From positions 344,757 to 408,756 of the forward strand of contig NZ_JAKVRD010000001.1 in the NCBI RefSeq assembly GCF_022814865.1: a DNA stretch of 64,000 nt, in the 5' to 3' direction. Shown piece after piece: positions 18,839 through 29,972 of the stretch. The position numbers and the translations under genes are program-made. Under the pieces are notes generated by a model. That model was not told the origin of the DNA and ran no database searches. It saw nothing but the letters and a program-made list of their open reading frames with translations. Numbering within the stretch: the first letter of the stretch is position 1; each line of letters opens with the position of its first letter. Source of the DNA: Shimia aestuarii. GTDB lineage: Bacteria > Pseudomonadota > Alphaproteobacteria > Rhodobacterales > Rhodobacteraceae.

Positions 18839-19597
18839 ATGAAGGTACTTGTGCCTGTGAAGCGCGTGATTGACTACAACGTGAAGGTTCGCGTGAAAGC
18901 GGACGGTAGCGGAGTTGATCTCGCCAACGTGAAGATGTCGATGAACCCGTTCGACGAGATTGCCGTTGAAGAGGCGATCCGTCTCAAGGAAGCGGGCAAG
19001 GCGGACGAAGTGATCGCCGTTTCGATCGGCGTGAAGCAAGCGCAGGAAACGCTGCGCACGGCGCTGGCGATGGGTGCGGACCGCGCGATCCTCGTCGTGG
19101 CCGCCGATGATGTCCATCAGGACATCGAGCCGCTTGCCGTTGCCAAGATCCTCGCCAAGGTTGTCGAAGAAGAGCAGCCCGGCCTCGTGATCGCGGGTAA
19201 ACAGGCGATCGACAACGACATGAACGCCACCGGCCAGATGCTTTCCGCCCTTCTCGGCTGGAGCCAGGCGACCTTTGCCTCCGAGCTCGACATCGACGGC
19301 GACAGCGCCAAGGTGACGCGCGAAGTTGACGGCGGGTTGCAGACCATCTCGGTCAAGATGCCCGCCATCGTGACCGCCGACCTGCGCCTCAACGAGCCGC
19401 GCTATGCGTCGCTTCCGAACATCATGAAGGCGAAGAAAAAGCCGCTCGACGAAAAGACCGCCGCCGATTACGGCGTCGACGTCACGCCGCGCCTCGAGAT
19501 CGTCAAGACCTCCGAGCCGGCCGAACGCGCCGCAGGGATCACCGTCGGCTCGGTTGACGAGCTTGTTGCCAAACTCAAAGAAGCGGGGGCTGTGTAA
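18839..19597 (+). CDS. etfB: electron transfer flavoprotein beta subunit
   Basis: 252 residues. EtfAB accepts electrons from acyl-CoA dehydrogenases and passes them to ETF-ubiquinone oxidoreductase. The start [20 protein letters not shown], the [16 protein letters not shown] motif and the AMP-binding [19 protein letters not shown] are diagnostic. A strong GGAG ribosome binding site precedes the ATG. Its stop codon overlaps the etfA start. This pair is the natural acceptor for the acyl-CoA dehydrogenases encoded at 41143-43433. Confidence 0.96.
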   Translation: MKVLVPVKRVIDYNVKVRVKADGSGVDLANVKMSMNPFDEIAVEEAIRLKEAGKADEVIAVSIGVKQAQETLRTALAMGADRAILVVAADDVHQDIEPLAVAKILAKVVEEEQPGLVIAGKQAIDNDMNATGQMLSALLGWSQATFASELDIDGDSAKVTREVDGGLQTISVKMPAIVTADLRLNEPRYASLPNIMKAKKKPLDEKTAADYGVDVTPRLEIVKTSEPAERAAGITVGSVDELVAKLKEAGAV

Positions 19598-20526
19598 TGG
19601 CTGTTCTTCTTCTCGCAGAAGTCAATAACGGCGAGCTGGCGCTGGACGCCACCGCCAAAGCTGTCTCCGCCGCGAAAGCGCTTGGTGACGTGACCGTGCT
19701 CTGCGCCGGTGCCTCGGCAGCCGCCGCAGGCGACGCCGCCGCCAAGATCGACGGCGTGGCCAAGGTTCTCGTGGCCGAAGACGCCTCGCTCGGTCATCGC
19801 CTTGCCGAACCGACCGCGGCCCTGATGGTCTCGCTCGCTGGCGATTACGAGCACATCGTGGCCCCCGCGACCACCGACGCCAAGAACGTCATGCCGCGCG
19901 TGGCCGCCCTGCTCGACGTGATGGTGCTTTCGGATGTGACCGCCGTGGTTGACGGTGCGACCTTCGAGCGCCCGATCTACGCCGGTAACGCCATGCAGAC
20001 CGTGAAGTCGAACGACGCCAAGAAGGTCATCACCTTCCGCACCTCGACCTTCGACGCGGCAGGTGAAGGCGGGTCTGCCTCGGTCGAAAGCATCTCTGCT
20101 GCTGACAACCCGGGCCTTTCCGAATGGGTCGAGGACAAGGTCGCCGAGAGCGATCGTCCGGAACTCACCTCCGCAGGCATCGTCGTTTCCGGCGGCCGTG
20201 GCGTGGGTTCGGAAGACGACTTCGCGCTGATCGAAAAGCTCGCCGACAAGCTTGGCGCGGCTGTGGGTGCATCGCGCGCCGCGGTCGACTCGGGCTATGC
20301 GCCGAACGATCTTCAGGTGGGTCAGACCGGTAAGGTCGTGGCGCCGGAACTCTACATCGCCGTGGGCATCTCGGGTGCGATCCAGCACCTTGCCGGCATG
20401 AAAGATTCCAAGATCATCGTCGCCATCAACAAGGACGAAGAAGCCCCGATCTTCCAGGTCGCCGACTTCGGCCTCGTCGCAGACCTCTTCGACGCCGTTC
20501 CGGAACTCACCGAGAAACTCGGCTAA
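19597..20526 (+). CDS. etfA: electron transfer flavoprotein alpha subunit
   Basis: 309 residues. The alpha subunit carries FAD in its C-terminal domain: [47 protein letters not shown] and [20 protein letters not shown] are all conserved. The one-base overlap with etfB (TAATG) couples their translation. A strong terminator follows 25 bases after the stop. Confidence 0.97.
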   Translation: MAVLLLAEVNNGELALDATAKAVSAAKALGDVTVLCAGASAAAAGDAAAKIDGVAKVLVAEDASLGHRLAEPTAALMVSLAGDYEHIVAPATTDAKNVMPRVAALLDVMVLSDVTAVVDGATFERPIYAGNAMQTVKSNDAKKVITFRTSTFDAAGEGGSASVESISAADNPGLSEWVEDKVAESDRPELTSAGIVVSGGRGVGSEDDFALIEKLADKLGAAVGASRAAVDSGYAPNDLQVGQTGKVVAPELYIAVGISGAIQHLAGMKDSKIIVAINKDEEAPIFQVADFGLVADLFDAVPELTEKLG

Positions 20527-20550
20527 GCCGAACGGTTCAGAAAATAGCAA

Positions 20551-20580
20551 AAGGCCCGCCTCAACAGGCGGGCCTTCTTC
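20551..20580 (+). terminator. intrinsic terminator of etfBA
   Basis: Dyad AAGGCCCGCC / GGCGGGCCTT with a six-base loop (20551-20576), followed by TCTTCGTT. Given its symmetry it may also stop transcription of the convergent gene at 20611. Confidence 0.85.
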
Positions 20581-20610
20581 GTTGCCGGATGGCGACATCC
20601 TCGCCCCCTC

Positions 20611-21444
20611 TCAAACCCCGTGCGCCTTGATCCAGGCCGCGACGGCCGCGGCGGCGTCCGCATGGGCCGCCGGGCCAAAGAGGCGCTGCGCGACCGGCAG
20701 GTCCATCTCTCGGCAGATCATCCCCTCGGTGCCGCGCGCCAACGCCTCCTCGCTCACCACCGCCTCAACAACCCCCGCAACACGCGGGCGCAACTGCTCG
20801 ATCATCGCGCGTTCGACAAAAAGCGGATCGCGGCCAAGCCCATACGGCGTCTCGGCGCCTGCCGGGGCATGATCGGCAAACCAAAGGAGCAGCACCTTCT
20901 CGGCCCCGATCCTTTCGATCAGTGTTTTCATCCGCGCCACCCAAGCCTGCTGCAACTCGGTGCGCAGCACGGCGTAGCGTTCCGGAGCGCGCGCCGCGAG
21001 GGCGCCAAGCATGTGGCGCGTGAAGTGGAACTCGGTAAAGTCGATTTCGCGGAACACCATCTTCATGACCTGCGAAGCCCCGGTAAAGCGGTCATTGCGG
21101 CGCGGATGCACCGTGTAGTACCGGTTCGACATGTTCTGTGCGCCCGGCAGCTGTACCACGGCAAGCCGCGCCCGCCGCGCCAGTTCGAGGATCGACGGCT
21201 CTGCAAGAAAGACATCAACCCCGGCATTCATCACCCCGAGATTGACGCAAGGCCCGCGCGTTGCCTTGGCCACCAGCGCGGGAAAGGGATCGGCCACGTA
21301 TTTTCCATAGGTCTCGGTTCCGCCAATGCAGACCACCGGATTTCCCGACAGGTCCGGTTTGGGACCGCGAAAGGCTATCCGCGATTCCCCGAGCCGATAC
21401 GGCATGTAATCGAGGGCCGCGCCCCCGGTATTTTCATAGGACAT
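20611..21444 (-). CDS. conserved hypothetical protein, DUF6473-like
   Basis: 277 residues from ATG 21444 (preceded by GGTGGG; a GTG at 21456 is possible). The N-terminal [20 protein letters not shown] and [19 protein letters not shown], then [18 protein letters not shown] and [20 protein letters not shown] resemble the Rhodobacteraceae family annotated DUF6473; I make this link from memory. The G-G-T-E and N-x-G motifs hint at an SGNH-hydrolase-like fold. Function unknown; it has its own promoter, divergent from the 3-hydroxybutyryl-CoA dehydrogenase gene. Confidence 0.65.
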   Translation of the reverse strand: MSYENTGGAALDYMPYRLGESRIAFRGPKPDLSGNPVVCIGGTETYGKYVADPFPALVAKATRGPCVNLGVMNAGVDVFLAEPSILELARRARLAVVQLPGAQNMSNRYYTVHPRRNDRFTGASQVMKMVFREIDFTEFHFTRHMLGALAARAPERYAVLRTELQQAWVARMKTLIERIGAEKVLLLWFADHAPAGAETPYGLGRDPLFVERAMIEQLRPRVAGVVEAVVSEEALARGTEGMICREMDLPVAQRLFGPAAHADAAAAVAAWIKAHGV

Positions 21445-21601
21445 AACACCCACCACAAATTTTCACCCGAGGTCGAGAATCGCAGGGACGGGTTGCCAAA
21501 TCGCTAATGCGCGCGCTTGTCATAAATTTTAACCGATCGCGGGCCTTGCAGCGCCCTCCTGCCCACGCGTAATGTCAATGCGAGGTCAGAAGGATTGAAG
21601 C

Positions 21602-22477
21602 ATGGAAATCAAGACTATCGGTGTTGTCGGAGCCGGGCAGATGGGCAACGGGATCGCGCATGTTATGGCGCTCGCGGGCTATGACGTGAAGCTCAACGAT
21701 ATCAGCCAGGAGGCGCTCGACGCCGCTGTGGCGCGAATCGACAAGAACATGGAACGCCAAGTCTCGCGCGAGGCGATCAGCGCCGAGGAAAAGGCCACCG
21801 CCATGGCGCGCATCACAACCACGCTCGACCTGCCCGATCTCGGCAAGACCGACCTCGTGATCGAGGCGGCAACCGAGCGCGAGGAGATCAAACACCAGAT
21901 CTTTGACGCGCTGCTGCCGCATCTTGAACCGCACACAATCCTGACCTCGAACACCTCTTCGATCTCCATCACGCGCCTAGCAAGCCGCACTGACCGACCG
22001 GAGCGTTTCATGGGGTTCCACTTCATGAATCCTGTGCCGCTGATGAAGCTTGTGGAGTTGATCCGCGGAATCGCCACCGATGAGGACACTTATCAGGCCT
22101 GTCTCGCCATTGTTGAGAAGCTTGGCAAGACTGCGGCCAGTGCCGAGGATTTCCCGGCCTTCATCGTCAACCGCATCCTGATCCCGATGATCAACGAGGC
22201 GTGTTACACGCTTTATGAAGGGGTCGGAAACGTGGCGTCGATCGACAACGCGATGAAGCTTGGGGCGAACCATCCGATGGGTCCGCTTGAACTGGCCGAT
22301 TTCATCGGGCTTGATACCTGTCTCGCGATCATGAACGTGCTGCATGACGGTCTAGCCGATACGAAATATCGCCCCTGCCCGCTGCTGACGAAATATGTTG
22401 AGGCTGGCTGGCTTGGACGCAAGAGCGGGCGCGGTTTTTACGACTATCGCGGCGAGGTCCCGATGCCGACGCGCTAA
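21602..22477 (+). CDS. 3-hydroxybutyryl-CoA dehydrogenase
   Basis: 291 residues, typical length. Oxidises (S)-3-hydroxybutyryl-CoA to acetoacetyl-CoA with NAD(P). The N-terminal dinucleotide motif GVVGAGQMGNGIAHVMALAG is perfect; the catalytic histidine is in MGFHFMNPVPLMKLVE, with Glu partner in LVIEAATERE and NTSSISIT. The C-terminal dimerisation domain contains NRILIPMINEAC and the GYxxN-like MKLGANHPMGPLELADFIGL. A role in fatty-acid or polyhydroxybutyrate metabolism fits the neighbours. Confidence 0.95.
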   Translation: MEIKTIGVVGAGQMGNGIAHVMALAGYDVKLNDISQEALDAAVARIDKNMERQVSREAISAEEKATAMARITTTLDLPDLGKTDLVIEAATEREEIKHQIFDALLPHLEPHTILTSNTSSISITRLASRTDRPERFMGFHFMNPVPLMKLVELIRGIATDEDTYQACLAIVEKLGKTAASAEDFPAFIVNRILIPMINEACYTLYEGVGNVASIDNAMKLGANHPMGPLELADFIGLDTCLAIMNVLHDGLADTKYRPCPLLTKYVEAGWLGRKSGRGFYDYRGEVPMPTR

Positions 22478-22494
22478 GAGAGCAGTGGATCGGA

Positions 22495-22566
22495 GCGCGC
22501 CCAAGGGCGCGCGCAGGTCTTGCAGGCCCAATGGGGCCTGCGATTGAGAGTATTTTCACAAAGGAG
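22495..22566 (+). terminator. tandem hairpins with AGTATTTTCA tail after the 3-hydroxybutyryl-CoA dehydrogenase gene
   Basis: Two perfect dyads in a row: GCGCGCCC/GGGCGCGC (22495-22512) and GCAGGCCC-AATG-GGGCCTGC (22522-22541). They are followed by GAGAGTATTTTCACAAAGG (22546-22564). The tail matches the one after parC. The element separates two convergent genes and probably terminates the plus-strand one. Confidence 0.65.
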
Positions 22567-22572
22567 AAGGGA

Positions 22573-23463
22573 TCAATCGGCGCTCTTGCCGAGAGCAAGC
22601 GTGTGGTCCCGCAGCCAAGCGATGAAACCGCGTGGATCGGTTTCGAGCCGCGCCATCTGGGTCTCGGTCAGCGGCGCGCCGACCACAGGGGCTTGTGGCT
22701 TGTTGCAGGAGCGCACGATCTCGTGGAGCAAGAGCCCCTGACGCAAGATCGGAGAGATCTTGCAGGCCCATTGATACCAGCGCGAGTTCGAGCCGGGGAA
22801 GAAAATCGGCACCACCTGCGCGCCGGAGCGGCGGATCATCTTGGCGGTGAAGAGGTTCCATTCCTGTTCGATCGCCGGGCCCATCCATGTCTCTGACGAC
22901 ATCACGACACCGGAGGGAAAGAGCGCCACGACGCCGCCCTGAGCGAGATGGGCCATGGCCTTGCCGCGCATCTCGACCATTTTGCGCTGCGCCTCGGGGT
23001 CGTGGGGGAAAGGCACCGGGATCATGAAAGAGCTGGCCGATTCATCCAGACCGGTCAGGACCGAGCGGGTCAGAATGCGGTAATCCTCGCGCACGCGCCC
23101 AATCAGATCGGCAAAGATCATACCATCGACCATGCCGTGCGGATGATTGGCGACGACGACCACCGGGCCGTCCTTGGGGATGCGGGCGATCTGGTCTTCC
23201 GGGGTGGTGAGCGGGATACCCATGATATCGAGCGCCCCGCGCCAGAAATCCTGTCCGCGATACTCGGCGTTGCGGCGTTCGAACTTCTTGACCATACGCA
23301 ACACCGTGATCTTGCCGGTGAGCCATTCGATGGCGCGGATCGCGGTCGAGGTCCAGAAGCTATCGAAACTATTGGCATAGGTGAGCGCGGCGCGGTCATA
23401 GGTTTCGACCGTGCTCTCGGCATCGACTTTGCGGCCGCCCACCGGTTGCGTCATCTTGTTCAT
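22573..23463 (-). CDS. lysophospholipid acyltransferase family protein
   Basis: 296 residues from ATG 23463; a TTG upstream at 23496 and an ATG three codons later are alternatives. The glycerolipid acyltransferase motif is VVVVANHPHGMVDGMIFADL (H-x4-D), followed by PVPFPHDPEAQRKMVEMRGK, a block like motif II/III, and VALFPSGVVMSS, the usual F-P-x-G motif. Likely adds an acyl chain from acyl-ACP or acyl-CoA to a lysolipid at the inner membrane, possibly an ornithine-lipid or phosphatidate route. Its start lies 38 bases after the ptsH stop. Confidence 0.82.
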   Translation of the reverse strand: MNKMTQPVGGRKVDAESTVETYDRAALTYANSFDSFWTSTAIRAIEWLTGKITVLRMVKKFERRNAEYRGQDFWRGALDIMGIPLTTPEDQIARIPKDGPVVVVANHPHGMVDGMIFADLIGRVREDYRILTRSVLTGLDESASSFMIPVPFPHDPEAQRKMVEMRGKAMAHLAQGGVVALFPSGVVMSSETWMGPAIEQEWNLFTAKMIRRSGAQVVPIFFPGSNSRWYQWACKISPILRQGLLLHEIVRSCNKPQAPVVGAPLTETQMARLETDPRGFIAWLRDHTLALGKSAD

Positions 23464-23501
23464 CCCGTTTCGTTCCTGTCCGGCCGTTCCGTTCAACCGG
23501 C

Positions 23502-23780
23502 TCAGTTCCCCTCGCCGAACTTGTCCACGACCAGCGCCTCGATGGCGGCGGCCAGAGGTTCGGCGTCGGGGCCGGATGTCTCGACATCAATGGTCGAGCC
23601 CTTGGCAGCGGCCAGCATCAAGAGCCCCATGATACTATCCCCCGAGGCGCTCATACCATCCTTGGACACCTCTGCCGACGCGTCGAAGCCTTCGACCACC
23701 TCGACCAATTTCGCCGAGGCACGGGCGTGCAGCCCCTTCTGGTTCACGATCTTAAGCGAACGCGTAACGGTCGTACTCAT
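23502..23780 (-). CDS. ptsH: HPr phosphocarrier protein
   Basis: 92 residues. HPr relays phosphate from enzyme I to EIIA proteins. The active-site histidine is in KGLHARASAKLVE and the regulatory serine in GDSIMGLLMLAAAKG, the target of HPr kinase, whose gene is in the same operon. It overlaps the EIIA gene by four bases. In alphaproteobacteria this HPr belongs to the nitrogen-type or regulatory PTS, with no sugar permease needed. Confidence 0.93.
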   Translation of the reverse strand: MSTTVTRSLKIVNQKGLHARASAKLVEVVEGFDASAEVSKDGMSASGDSIMGLLMLAAAKGSTIDVETSGPDAEPLAAAIEALVVDKFGEGN

Positions 23781-24178
23781 AGGGTTCTGTCCATATTTAT
23801 ATTTTGGCTGTCGATGTATTTGCGCCCTGCCTCAAGCGACGCGCGCACGGCCTCGACCACGGGGAGGTTGCGGCTCTTGGCGAGTTTGATGAGCATCGGC
23901 AGGTTGGCGCCAAACATCATGCGCCGATTGTCCGGCGCGCAGGCCGGAAGGCTTAGGTTCGAGGGCGATCCACCAAACATATCGGTAACGATGACCACGC
24001 CATCGCCCATATCGACGGAATCGGCGGCGGCGCAGATCTCGGTCTGTTTCGCGCTGCGGTCATGTTCGTTCTCGATCGTGATGGCGAGGATGCCCGGCTG
24101 GTTGCCGACCACATGCTCGACCGCCGCGAGGTACTCCCGCGCCAGCCCGCCATGTGCCACGATCACGATCCCAATCAC
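23777..24178 (-). CDS. PTS EIIA protein of the mannose type
   Basis: 133 residues with a GTG start that overlaps the rapZ stop (GTGA). The fold is EIIA-Man: [20 protein letters not shown] carries the phosphorylatable histidine (His9), and [19 protein letters not shown] is the conserved second motif. No EIIB, C or D component is nearby, so a regulatory role is expected rather than sugar uptake. It sits between rapZ and ptsH, the usual alphaproteobacterial order. Confidence 0.92.
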   Translation of the reverse strand: MIGIVIVAHGGLAREYLAAVEHVVGNQPGILAITIENEHDRSAKQTEICAAADSVDMGDGVVIVTDMFGGSPSNLSLPACAPDNRRMMFGANLPMLIKLAKSRNLPVVEAVRASLEAGRKYIDSQNINMDRTL

Positions 24179-25104
24179 GCTTGCCCATCCTTTGCGTTGC
24201 CCCCGGATCGGTCCTCCGACGCCAAGGCGGCGCGGCGGTCCAATTCGCGGTGCCTAATTGACACCTGCCAGCCCTGTTGCGCAAGGGCCGCTGCCAATCT
24301 TTCGGCGGTAAATACGGACCGATGTTGACCACCGGTACAGCCAAAGCCGATCGAGACATGCGACCGGCCCTCTGCAAGATAGGCCGGGAGAAGCATATCG
24401 ACCATATCGGTCAGCTTGGAGAAGAAGGCCGCAAAGCGCTCATCCGCCTCCACATAGGCGGCAACGCCGTCGTCGAGCCCGTTCTTCGTGCGCAGCGAGG
24501 GTTCCCAATAAGGGTTGCGCAGAAAGCGGCAATCGAACACCAGATCGACCCCGGTTGGCAGGCCACGCTTATAGCTAAAGGACTGAACCGTAAGGCCAAG
24601 TCGCGGCCCGGTCTTGGACGCGAACCAGCGGTCGATCTCGGCCCGGAGTGCATGCGGCGAGAGCTCTGACGTGTCGATAAGGACATCGGCGCGCGCGCGG
24701 ATCGGTTTGAGGAGATCAATTTCTTGCGATATGCCCTCGAGCGGGCTCTCGCCGGGGGCGAGCGGGTGGCGACGGCGAGTCTCGGAGTAGCGCCGCTGCA
24801 GCACGTCAGGCTGGCAATCAAGGTAGAGCAGTTCCGGTGCGACGCCATCGGTTTCCGCGAGCAGGTCCAGCGCCTCGATCAGCGCGATTTGCGAGAAGTC
24901 CCGGTTCCGCACATCCAAGCCAAGTGCCATCGGTCGCTCAAGCACCGGCCCCGAGAACAACCGCTCGAGAAGTCCGAAAGGCAGGTTGTCGATGGTTTCA
25001 TACCCGGCATCTTCCAACGCCTTGATCGCCGTGGAACGCCCGGCACCAGAGGGGCCGGTGACGAGCACGAGACGCTGAAGCGCGGAGCCGGAAGCGGGGG
25101 ACAT
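24175..25104 (-). CDS. rapZ: RNase adapter RapZ / nucleotide-binding protein
   Basis: 309 residues from ATG 25104 (a TTG just before it is possible; the hprK stop is one codon away). RapZ binds small RNA and, in enterics, controls glmS. The P loop is GPSGAGRS (17-24), with Arg23 where the canonical Walker A has Lys. Later blocks are [55 protein letters not shown] and the C-terminal [15 protein letters not shown]. Part of the chvIG-hprK-EIIA-ptsH operon. Confidence 0.92.
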   Translation of the reverse strand: MSPASGSALQRLVLVTGPSGAGRSTAIKALEDAGYETIDNLPFGLLERLFSGPVLERPMALGLDVRNRDFSQIALIEALDLLAETDGVAPELLYLDCQPDVLQRRYSETRRRHPLAPGESPLEGISQEIDLLKPIRARADVLIDTSELSPHALRAEIDRWFASKTGPRLGLTVQSFSYKRGLPTGVDLVFDCRFLRNPYWEPSLRTKNGLDDGVAAYVEADERFAAFFSKLTDMVDMLLPAYLAEGRSHVSIGFGCTGGQHRSVFTAERLAAALAQQGWQVSIRHRELDRRAALASEDRSGGNAKDGQA

Positions 25105-25107
25105 CAA

Positions 25108-25548
25108 TCAAGCCTTTCTGCCATGTGCGAGCAGGTGAATCACTGCTGCCGGGAAATGATCCGCATCGACACGGTAAAGCAAGGGACGGGTTTGGCCGAG
25201 CAGGTCGGTGTTGCGTTTTGGCGGCAAACGGTCCTGTTCGAGGTGGTCCAGATCAACCACAAGCCGCACCGGCGCCTGTTCGAGCGCCTCTGCGGCGAGC
25301 ACCCCGACAAAGCGCGCCTCGATCATGCCGCGGATCGCAGGCGGACAGCGGGCGATCACCTCATCGCCGGTGCGCGTCAGTTCGGTGCGATCATCCGCGA
25401 CCAGTGTGGCCCCAAGCGCCATGAGGCGCAATGCGAGGGCGGACTTACCGCGCCCCGAAGCTCCACGGATAAGAACCGCCCGCCCTTCATGGGCGACGCA
25501 AGACGCATGGACGGTTTCGGATACGCCGGTCTTGGAGGTGCGCGCCAA
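25108..25548 (-). CDS. hprK: short HPr kinase/phosphorylase
   Basis: 146 residues with a TTG start two bases after the chvG stop; no better start is in frame. HPrK phosphorylates the regulatory serine of HPr. Only the catalytic C-terminal domain is present, as usual in alphaproteobacteria: P loop GASGRGKS (29-36), LVADDRTEL, and the HPrK signature IRGMIEARFVGVL. It links the ChvIG two-component system to the PTS. Confidence 0.9.
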   Translation of the reverse strand: MARTSKTGVSETVHASCVAHEGRAVLIRGASGRGKSALALRLMALGATLVADDRTELTRTGDEVIARCPPAIRGMIEARFVGVLAAEALEQAPVRLVVDLDHLEQDRLPPKRNTDLLGQTRPLLYRVDADHFPAAVIHLLAHGRKA

Positions 25549-25550
25549 GA

Positions 25551-27275
25551 TCAGATCGGCAGGCCGACGACGAAGCGCGCGCCAAGCGGCTCCGAGGTTA
25601 CGTCGGCATCGGTCGGGCGGATGTTCTCGGCCCAGATCACCCCGCCATGTGCCTCGACGATCTGCTTGGAGATGGCGAGGCCGAGGCCGGAGTTATTGCC
25701 GAAGTCATCCTCGGGACGTTGCGAATAGAACCGGTTGAAAATCTTGTTGAGCGCCTGATCCGGGATACCGGGCCCGGTATCCTCGACCACGACAAGCACA
25801 CGGTTCTCCCGCCGACGCGCCCAGACGCGAATGGCGTCACCATCTTCACAGAAGCTGATTGCGTTGGTGATCAGGTTGACGAACACCTGCGCGAGCCGCG
25901 CCTCAAGACCGTGAATGACAATCGCCTGATCCGGAAGGTCGGTGATAAAGTCGATACCCTTGTTGCGCGCATCCTCGCCAAGATACTGGGTCAGGTTGCC
26001 CATCATGGTGAGCAGGTTGAATTCTTCCTGCTCTTCTTTGACCAGTTCGGAATCGAGCCGTGAAGCATTGGAGATGTCGCTCACAAGGCGATCGAGGCGG
26101 CGCACATCATGATCGATCACGTCAAGGAGCTTGGCGCGATACTCTTCTTTCTTGACCATGCGGAGCGAGCCGACAGCGGAGCGCAGCGAGGCAAGCGGGT
26201 TCTTGATCTCATGCGCCACGTCGGCGGCGAATTGTTCGTTGCTATCGATGCGTTCATAAAGCGCCGATACCATGCCGCGCAGCGCCCCGGATAGGCGGCC
26301 GATCTCGTCGGGGCGCGCGGTCAGGTCGGGGATACGCACCCGCCCGGCATTGACGGCGCGGCTATCATTGTCGCGGTCGCGGCCGATCTCGGCAGCGGCG
26401 GCCAGATCGGAAAGCGGGTTAGAGATGGTCGAAGCAAGCACCATCGAGAGGCCGATCGAAACCACCGTCGCAATCAGGAACATCTGCAACACGCGCTCGC
26501 GCTCGGAGCGAACCATATCGTCAAGTTCACCTGCCGCACTGGTCAGGACGACGATGCCGACATTGCCCGTGCTCTGGCCAAAGGGGACGGCGACGGCGAA
26601 GAGCGTGCTCCCTTCCGGGCCATCCAGCGTGGTGAGAACTTCGCCTTGCCCGCTGACACTTCCAGCGAGGGCAGTGGCTTGGTCGACAACGCTCGACGCG
26701 TTGCGGTTAACGGTATCGGCCTCGCCCGCGACATGGCCCCAAATCCAGTTGATCGCGCTGGTGAATGGCGTGCCTTTTGGGCGTTCCGCAAGCTTGTCGG
26801 CCTCGTCAGACAGTTCCGTCCCGGTCGCCGTGCTGATCAGGTTCTCGGAGGTGTCATAGACATAAAGATAGGTGCCTTTGCGCATGCGCAGCTTCTCGAG
26901 CGTGCGCTCAACGTTCACACCGTCGCCCGTGACGAGGTTGACCGGCGCGCCCTCCGGCATCTGAGCCTCGAAGGCCCCCGCGATCAGGCGTGCTTCGGAA
27001 AGCAATCCGGCGGCGCGCTGAACGGCAAGGCTATCGCGGGCGGAATTGAGATAGAGGATCCCGGCCACAAGAATACAGAGCGCGATCAGATTGAAGGTAA
27101 TGATCTTGCGAGTCAGCGGGGATTTGGACAGCGGAAGCAGGCGGCGACGTTCCCGCCTGCCGCGCATTTCCGTTTCCATACTGTCTTCCGGCGCGACCCA
27201 ATCATCACCAAGAACAACGTCACCGTCGCGTCCCTGGGACATATCGCGCAGATCTATCCGTTCGGCCAAGGCCAT
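25551..27275 (-). CDS. chvG: sensor histidine kinase ChvG
   Basis: 574 residues. Membrane-bound kinase that senses acid or envelope stress in related bacteria. One membrane span is at about 59-77 and a second at about 262-283, with a periplasmic sensor between. A HAMP region follows, then the phosphoacceptor His355 in DVAHEIKNPLASLRS, N box FVNLITNAISF and G box DTGPGIPDQALNKIFNRF, NSGLGLAISKQIVEAHGG. It is eight bases downstream of chvI and two bases upstream of hprK. Confidence 0.93.
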   Translation of the reverse strand: MALAERIDLRDMSQGRDGDVVLGDDWVAPEDSMETEMRGRRERRRLLPLSKSPLTRKIITFNLIALCILVAGILYLNSARDSLAVQRAAGLLSEARLIAGAFEAQMPEGAPVNLVTGDGVNVERTLEKLRMRKGTYLYVYDTSENLISTATGTELSDEADKLAERPKGTPFTSAINWIWGHVAGEADTVNRNASSVVDQATALAGSVSGQGEVLTTLDGPEGSTLFAVAVPFGQSTGNVGIVVLTSAAGELDDMVRSERERVLQMFLIATVVSIGLSMVLASTISNPLSDLAAAAEIGRDRDNDSRAVNAGRVRIPDLTARPDEIGRLSGALRGMVSALYERIDSNEQFAADVAHEIKNPLASLRSAVGSLRMVKKEEYRAKLLDVIDHDVRRLDRLVSDISNASRLDSELVKEEQEEFNLLTMMGNLTQYLGEDARNKGIDFITDLPDQAIVIHGLEARLAQVFVNLITNAISFCEDGDAIRVWARRRENRVLVVVEDTGPGIPDQALNKIFNRFYSQRPEDDFGNNSGLGLAISKQIVEAHGGVIWAENIRPTDADVTSEPLGARFVVGLPI

Positions 27276-27283
27276 CTCACCGG

Positions 27284-27985
27284 TTACTCTTCGTTGTACC
27301 TATAGCCAATGCCATAGAGCGTCTCAATCGCAGAAAATTCCGCGTCGACCATGCGCATCTTCTTGCGCAAGCGCTTGATGTGGCTGTCGATCGTGCGGTC
27401 ATCGACATAGACCTGATCGTCATAGGCCACATCCATGAGCTGATCCCGGCTCTTGACGAAACCGGGGCGCTGCGCGAGCGCCTGAAGCAGGAGGAATTCC
27501 GTGACCGTCAGCGTCACATCCTGCCCTTTCCACGTCACAGCGTGGCGCAGCGGATCCATCGTCAGTTCGCCACGTTCCATCGTCTTGGTGTCTTCGGTAT
27601 CGCCCACGATATTGCCGTCGACCGCATCCTGCCGACGCAGGAGCGCCCGGATGCGTTCCACGAGAAGGCGTTGCGAGAATGGTTTCTTGACGTAATCGTC
27701 GGCCCCCATGCGCAGGCCAAGAACCTCGTCAATCTCATCGTCCTTCGAGGTCAGGAAGATGACCGGCATGCTGGTCTTCTGGCGCAGGCGCTGCAACAGG
27801 TCCATGCCGTCCATACGGGGCATCTTGATGTCAAGAACCGCCATGTCCGGCAGTTTCTTGTTGAAGGCGTCAAGCGCCTGTTGCCCGTCATTATATGTTT
27901 CGACCTCGAACCCTTCCGCCTCGAGGGTCATGGCTACGGATGTCAGGATATTCCTGTCATCATCGACCAAAGCGATCTTCGACAT
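27284..27985 (-). CDS. chvI: response regulator ChvI
   Basis: 233 residues, OmpR/PhoB class. The receiver domain has the acidic pocket Asp8-Asp10 (VDDDRN), phosphoacceptor Asp52 ([11 protein letters not shown]), and [20 protein letters not shown] with [11 protein letters not shown]. The DNA-binding winged helix is [20 protein letters not shown] through [16 protein letters not shown]. First gene of its operon and divergent from pckA, which fits control of gluconeogenic and envelope genes in alphaproteobacteria. Confidence 0.95.
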   Translation of the reverse strand: MSKIALVDDDRNILTSVAMTLEAEGFEVETYNDGQQALDAFNKKLPDMAVLDIKMPRMDGMDLLQRLRQKTSMPVIFLTSKDDEIDEVLGLRMGADDYVKKPFSQRLLVERIRALLRRQDAVDGNIVGDTEDTKTMERGELTMDPLRHAVTWKGQDVTLTVTEFLLLQALAQRPGFVKSRDQLMDVAYDDQVYVDDRTIDSHIKRLRKKMRMVDAEFSAIETLYGIGYRYNEE

Positions 27986-28350
27986 TGGCTGAAATCCTTA
28001 TTCTGCTCTGATTTTTATGCCTGATTTTTTCAGACAGTATGCGCTTTTCCTGCAATTCAGATCAATCCAAAAGTGCGAATCAGGCGCCGCACCGCATCAA
28101 TTACAGCCGGAATTCTTTGACCAATGGCTAAAATGACTCACCTTCGTCGGCGAAAATCGACCAATGCGGCAGGTGGTGGCGCTAACGTGCAAGTGGTTGC
28201 GCTAACTGCGTTAAACCGACCTGTTCAACTATCAAATCGTCATGTTATGAGCGCCCATCTAGGGCTTGGACCGGCCGCGATGCGCCGGCGTTTGTGCCTT
28301 TGATGAATGACAACCGCCGCCTCTCAGGGGTCGGCTACAGGAGTTAGAAC
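27986..28350. promoter_or_regulatory. 365-base divergent control region between chvI and pckA
   Basis: No gene is visible. The space must hold the promoters of both operons. Its most striking content is the direct repeat at 28173-28206, described separately. AT-rich stretches near 27986-28060 would suit the chvI promoter. A good AGGAG ribosome binding site (28339-28343) precedes pckA. Confidence 0.6.
28173..28206 (+). promoter_or_regulatory. 14-bp direct repeat upstream of pckA
   Basis: GTGGTGGCGCTAAC (28173-28186) and GTGGTTGCGCTAAC (28193-28206) differ at one base and are exactly 20 bases apart. The GCGCTAAC core resembles half of a LacI-family operator. Two sites on one face of the helix, about 145 bases before the pckA start codon, suggest cooperative binding of a regulator of gluconeogenesis, such as a PckR-like LacI protein or ChvI itself. 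Confidence 0.5.
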
Positions 28351-29949
<1,599 letters not shown>

Positions 29950-29972
29950 GTCCCTGGGACAGTGAACAAAAT

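Noticed and set aside
25750..25790. GATACCGGGCCCGGTATC palindrome in chvG as an operator
   Set aside because: It lies inside the conserved G box coding region of the kinase (DTGPGIP), which accounts for the sequence.
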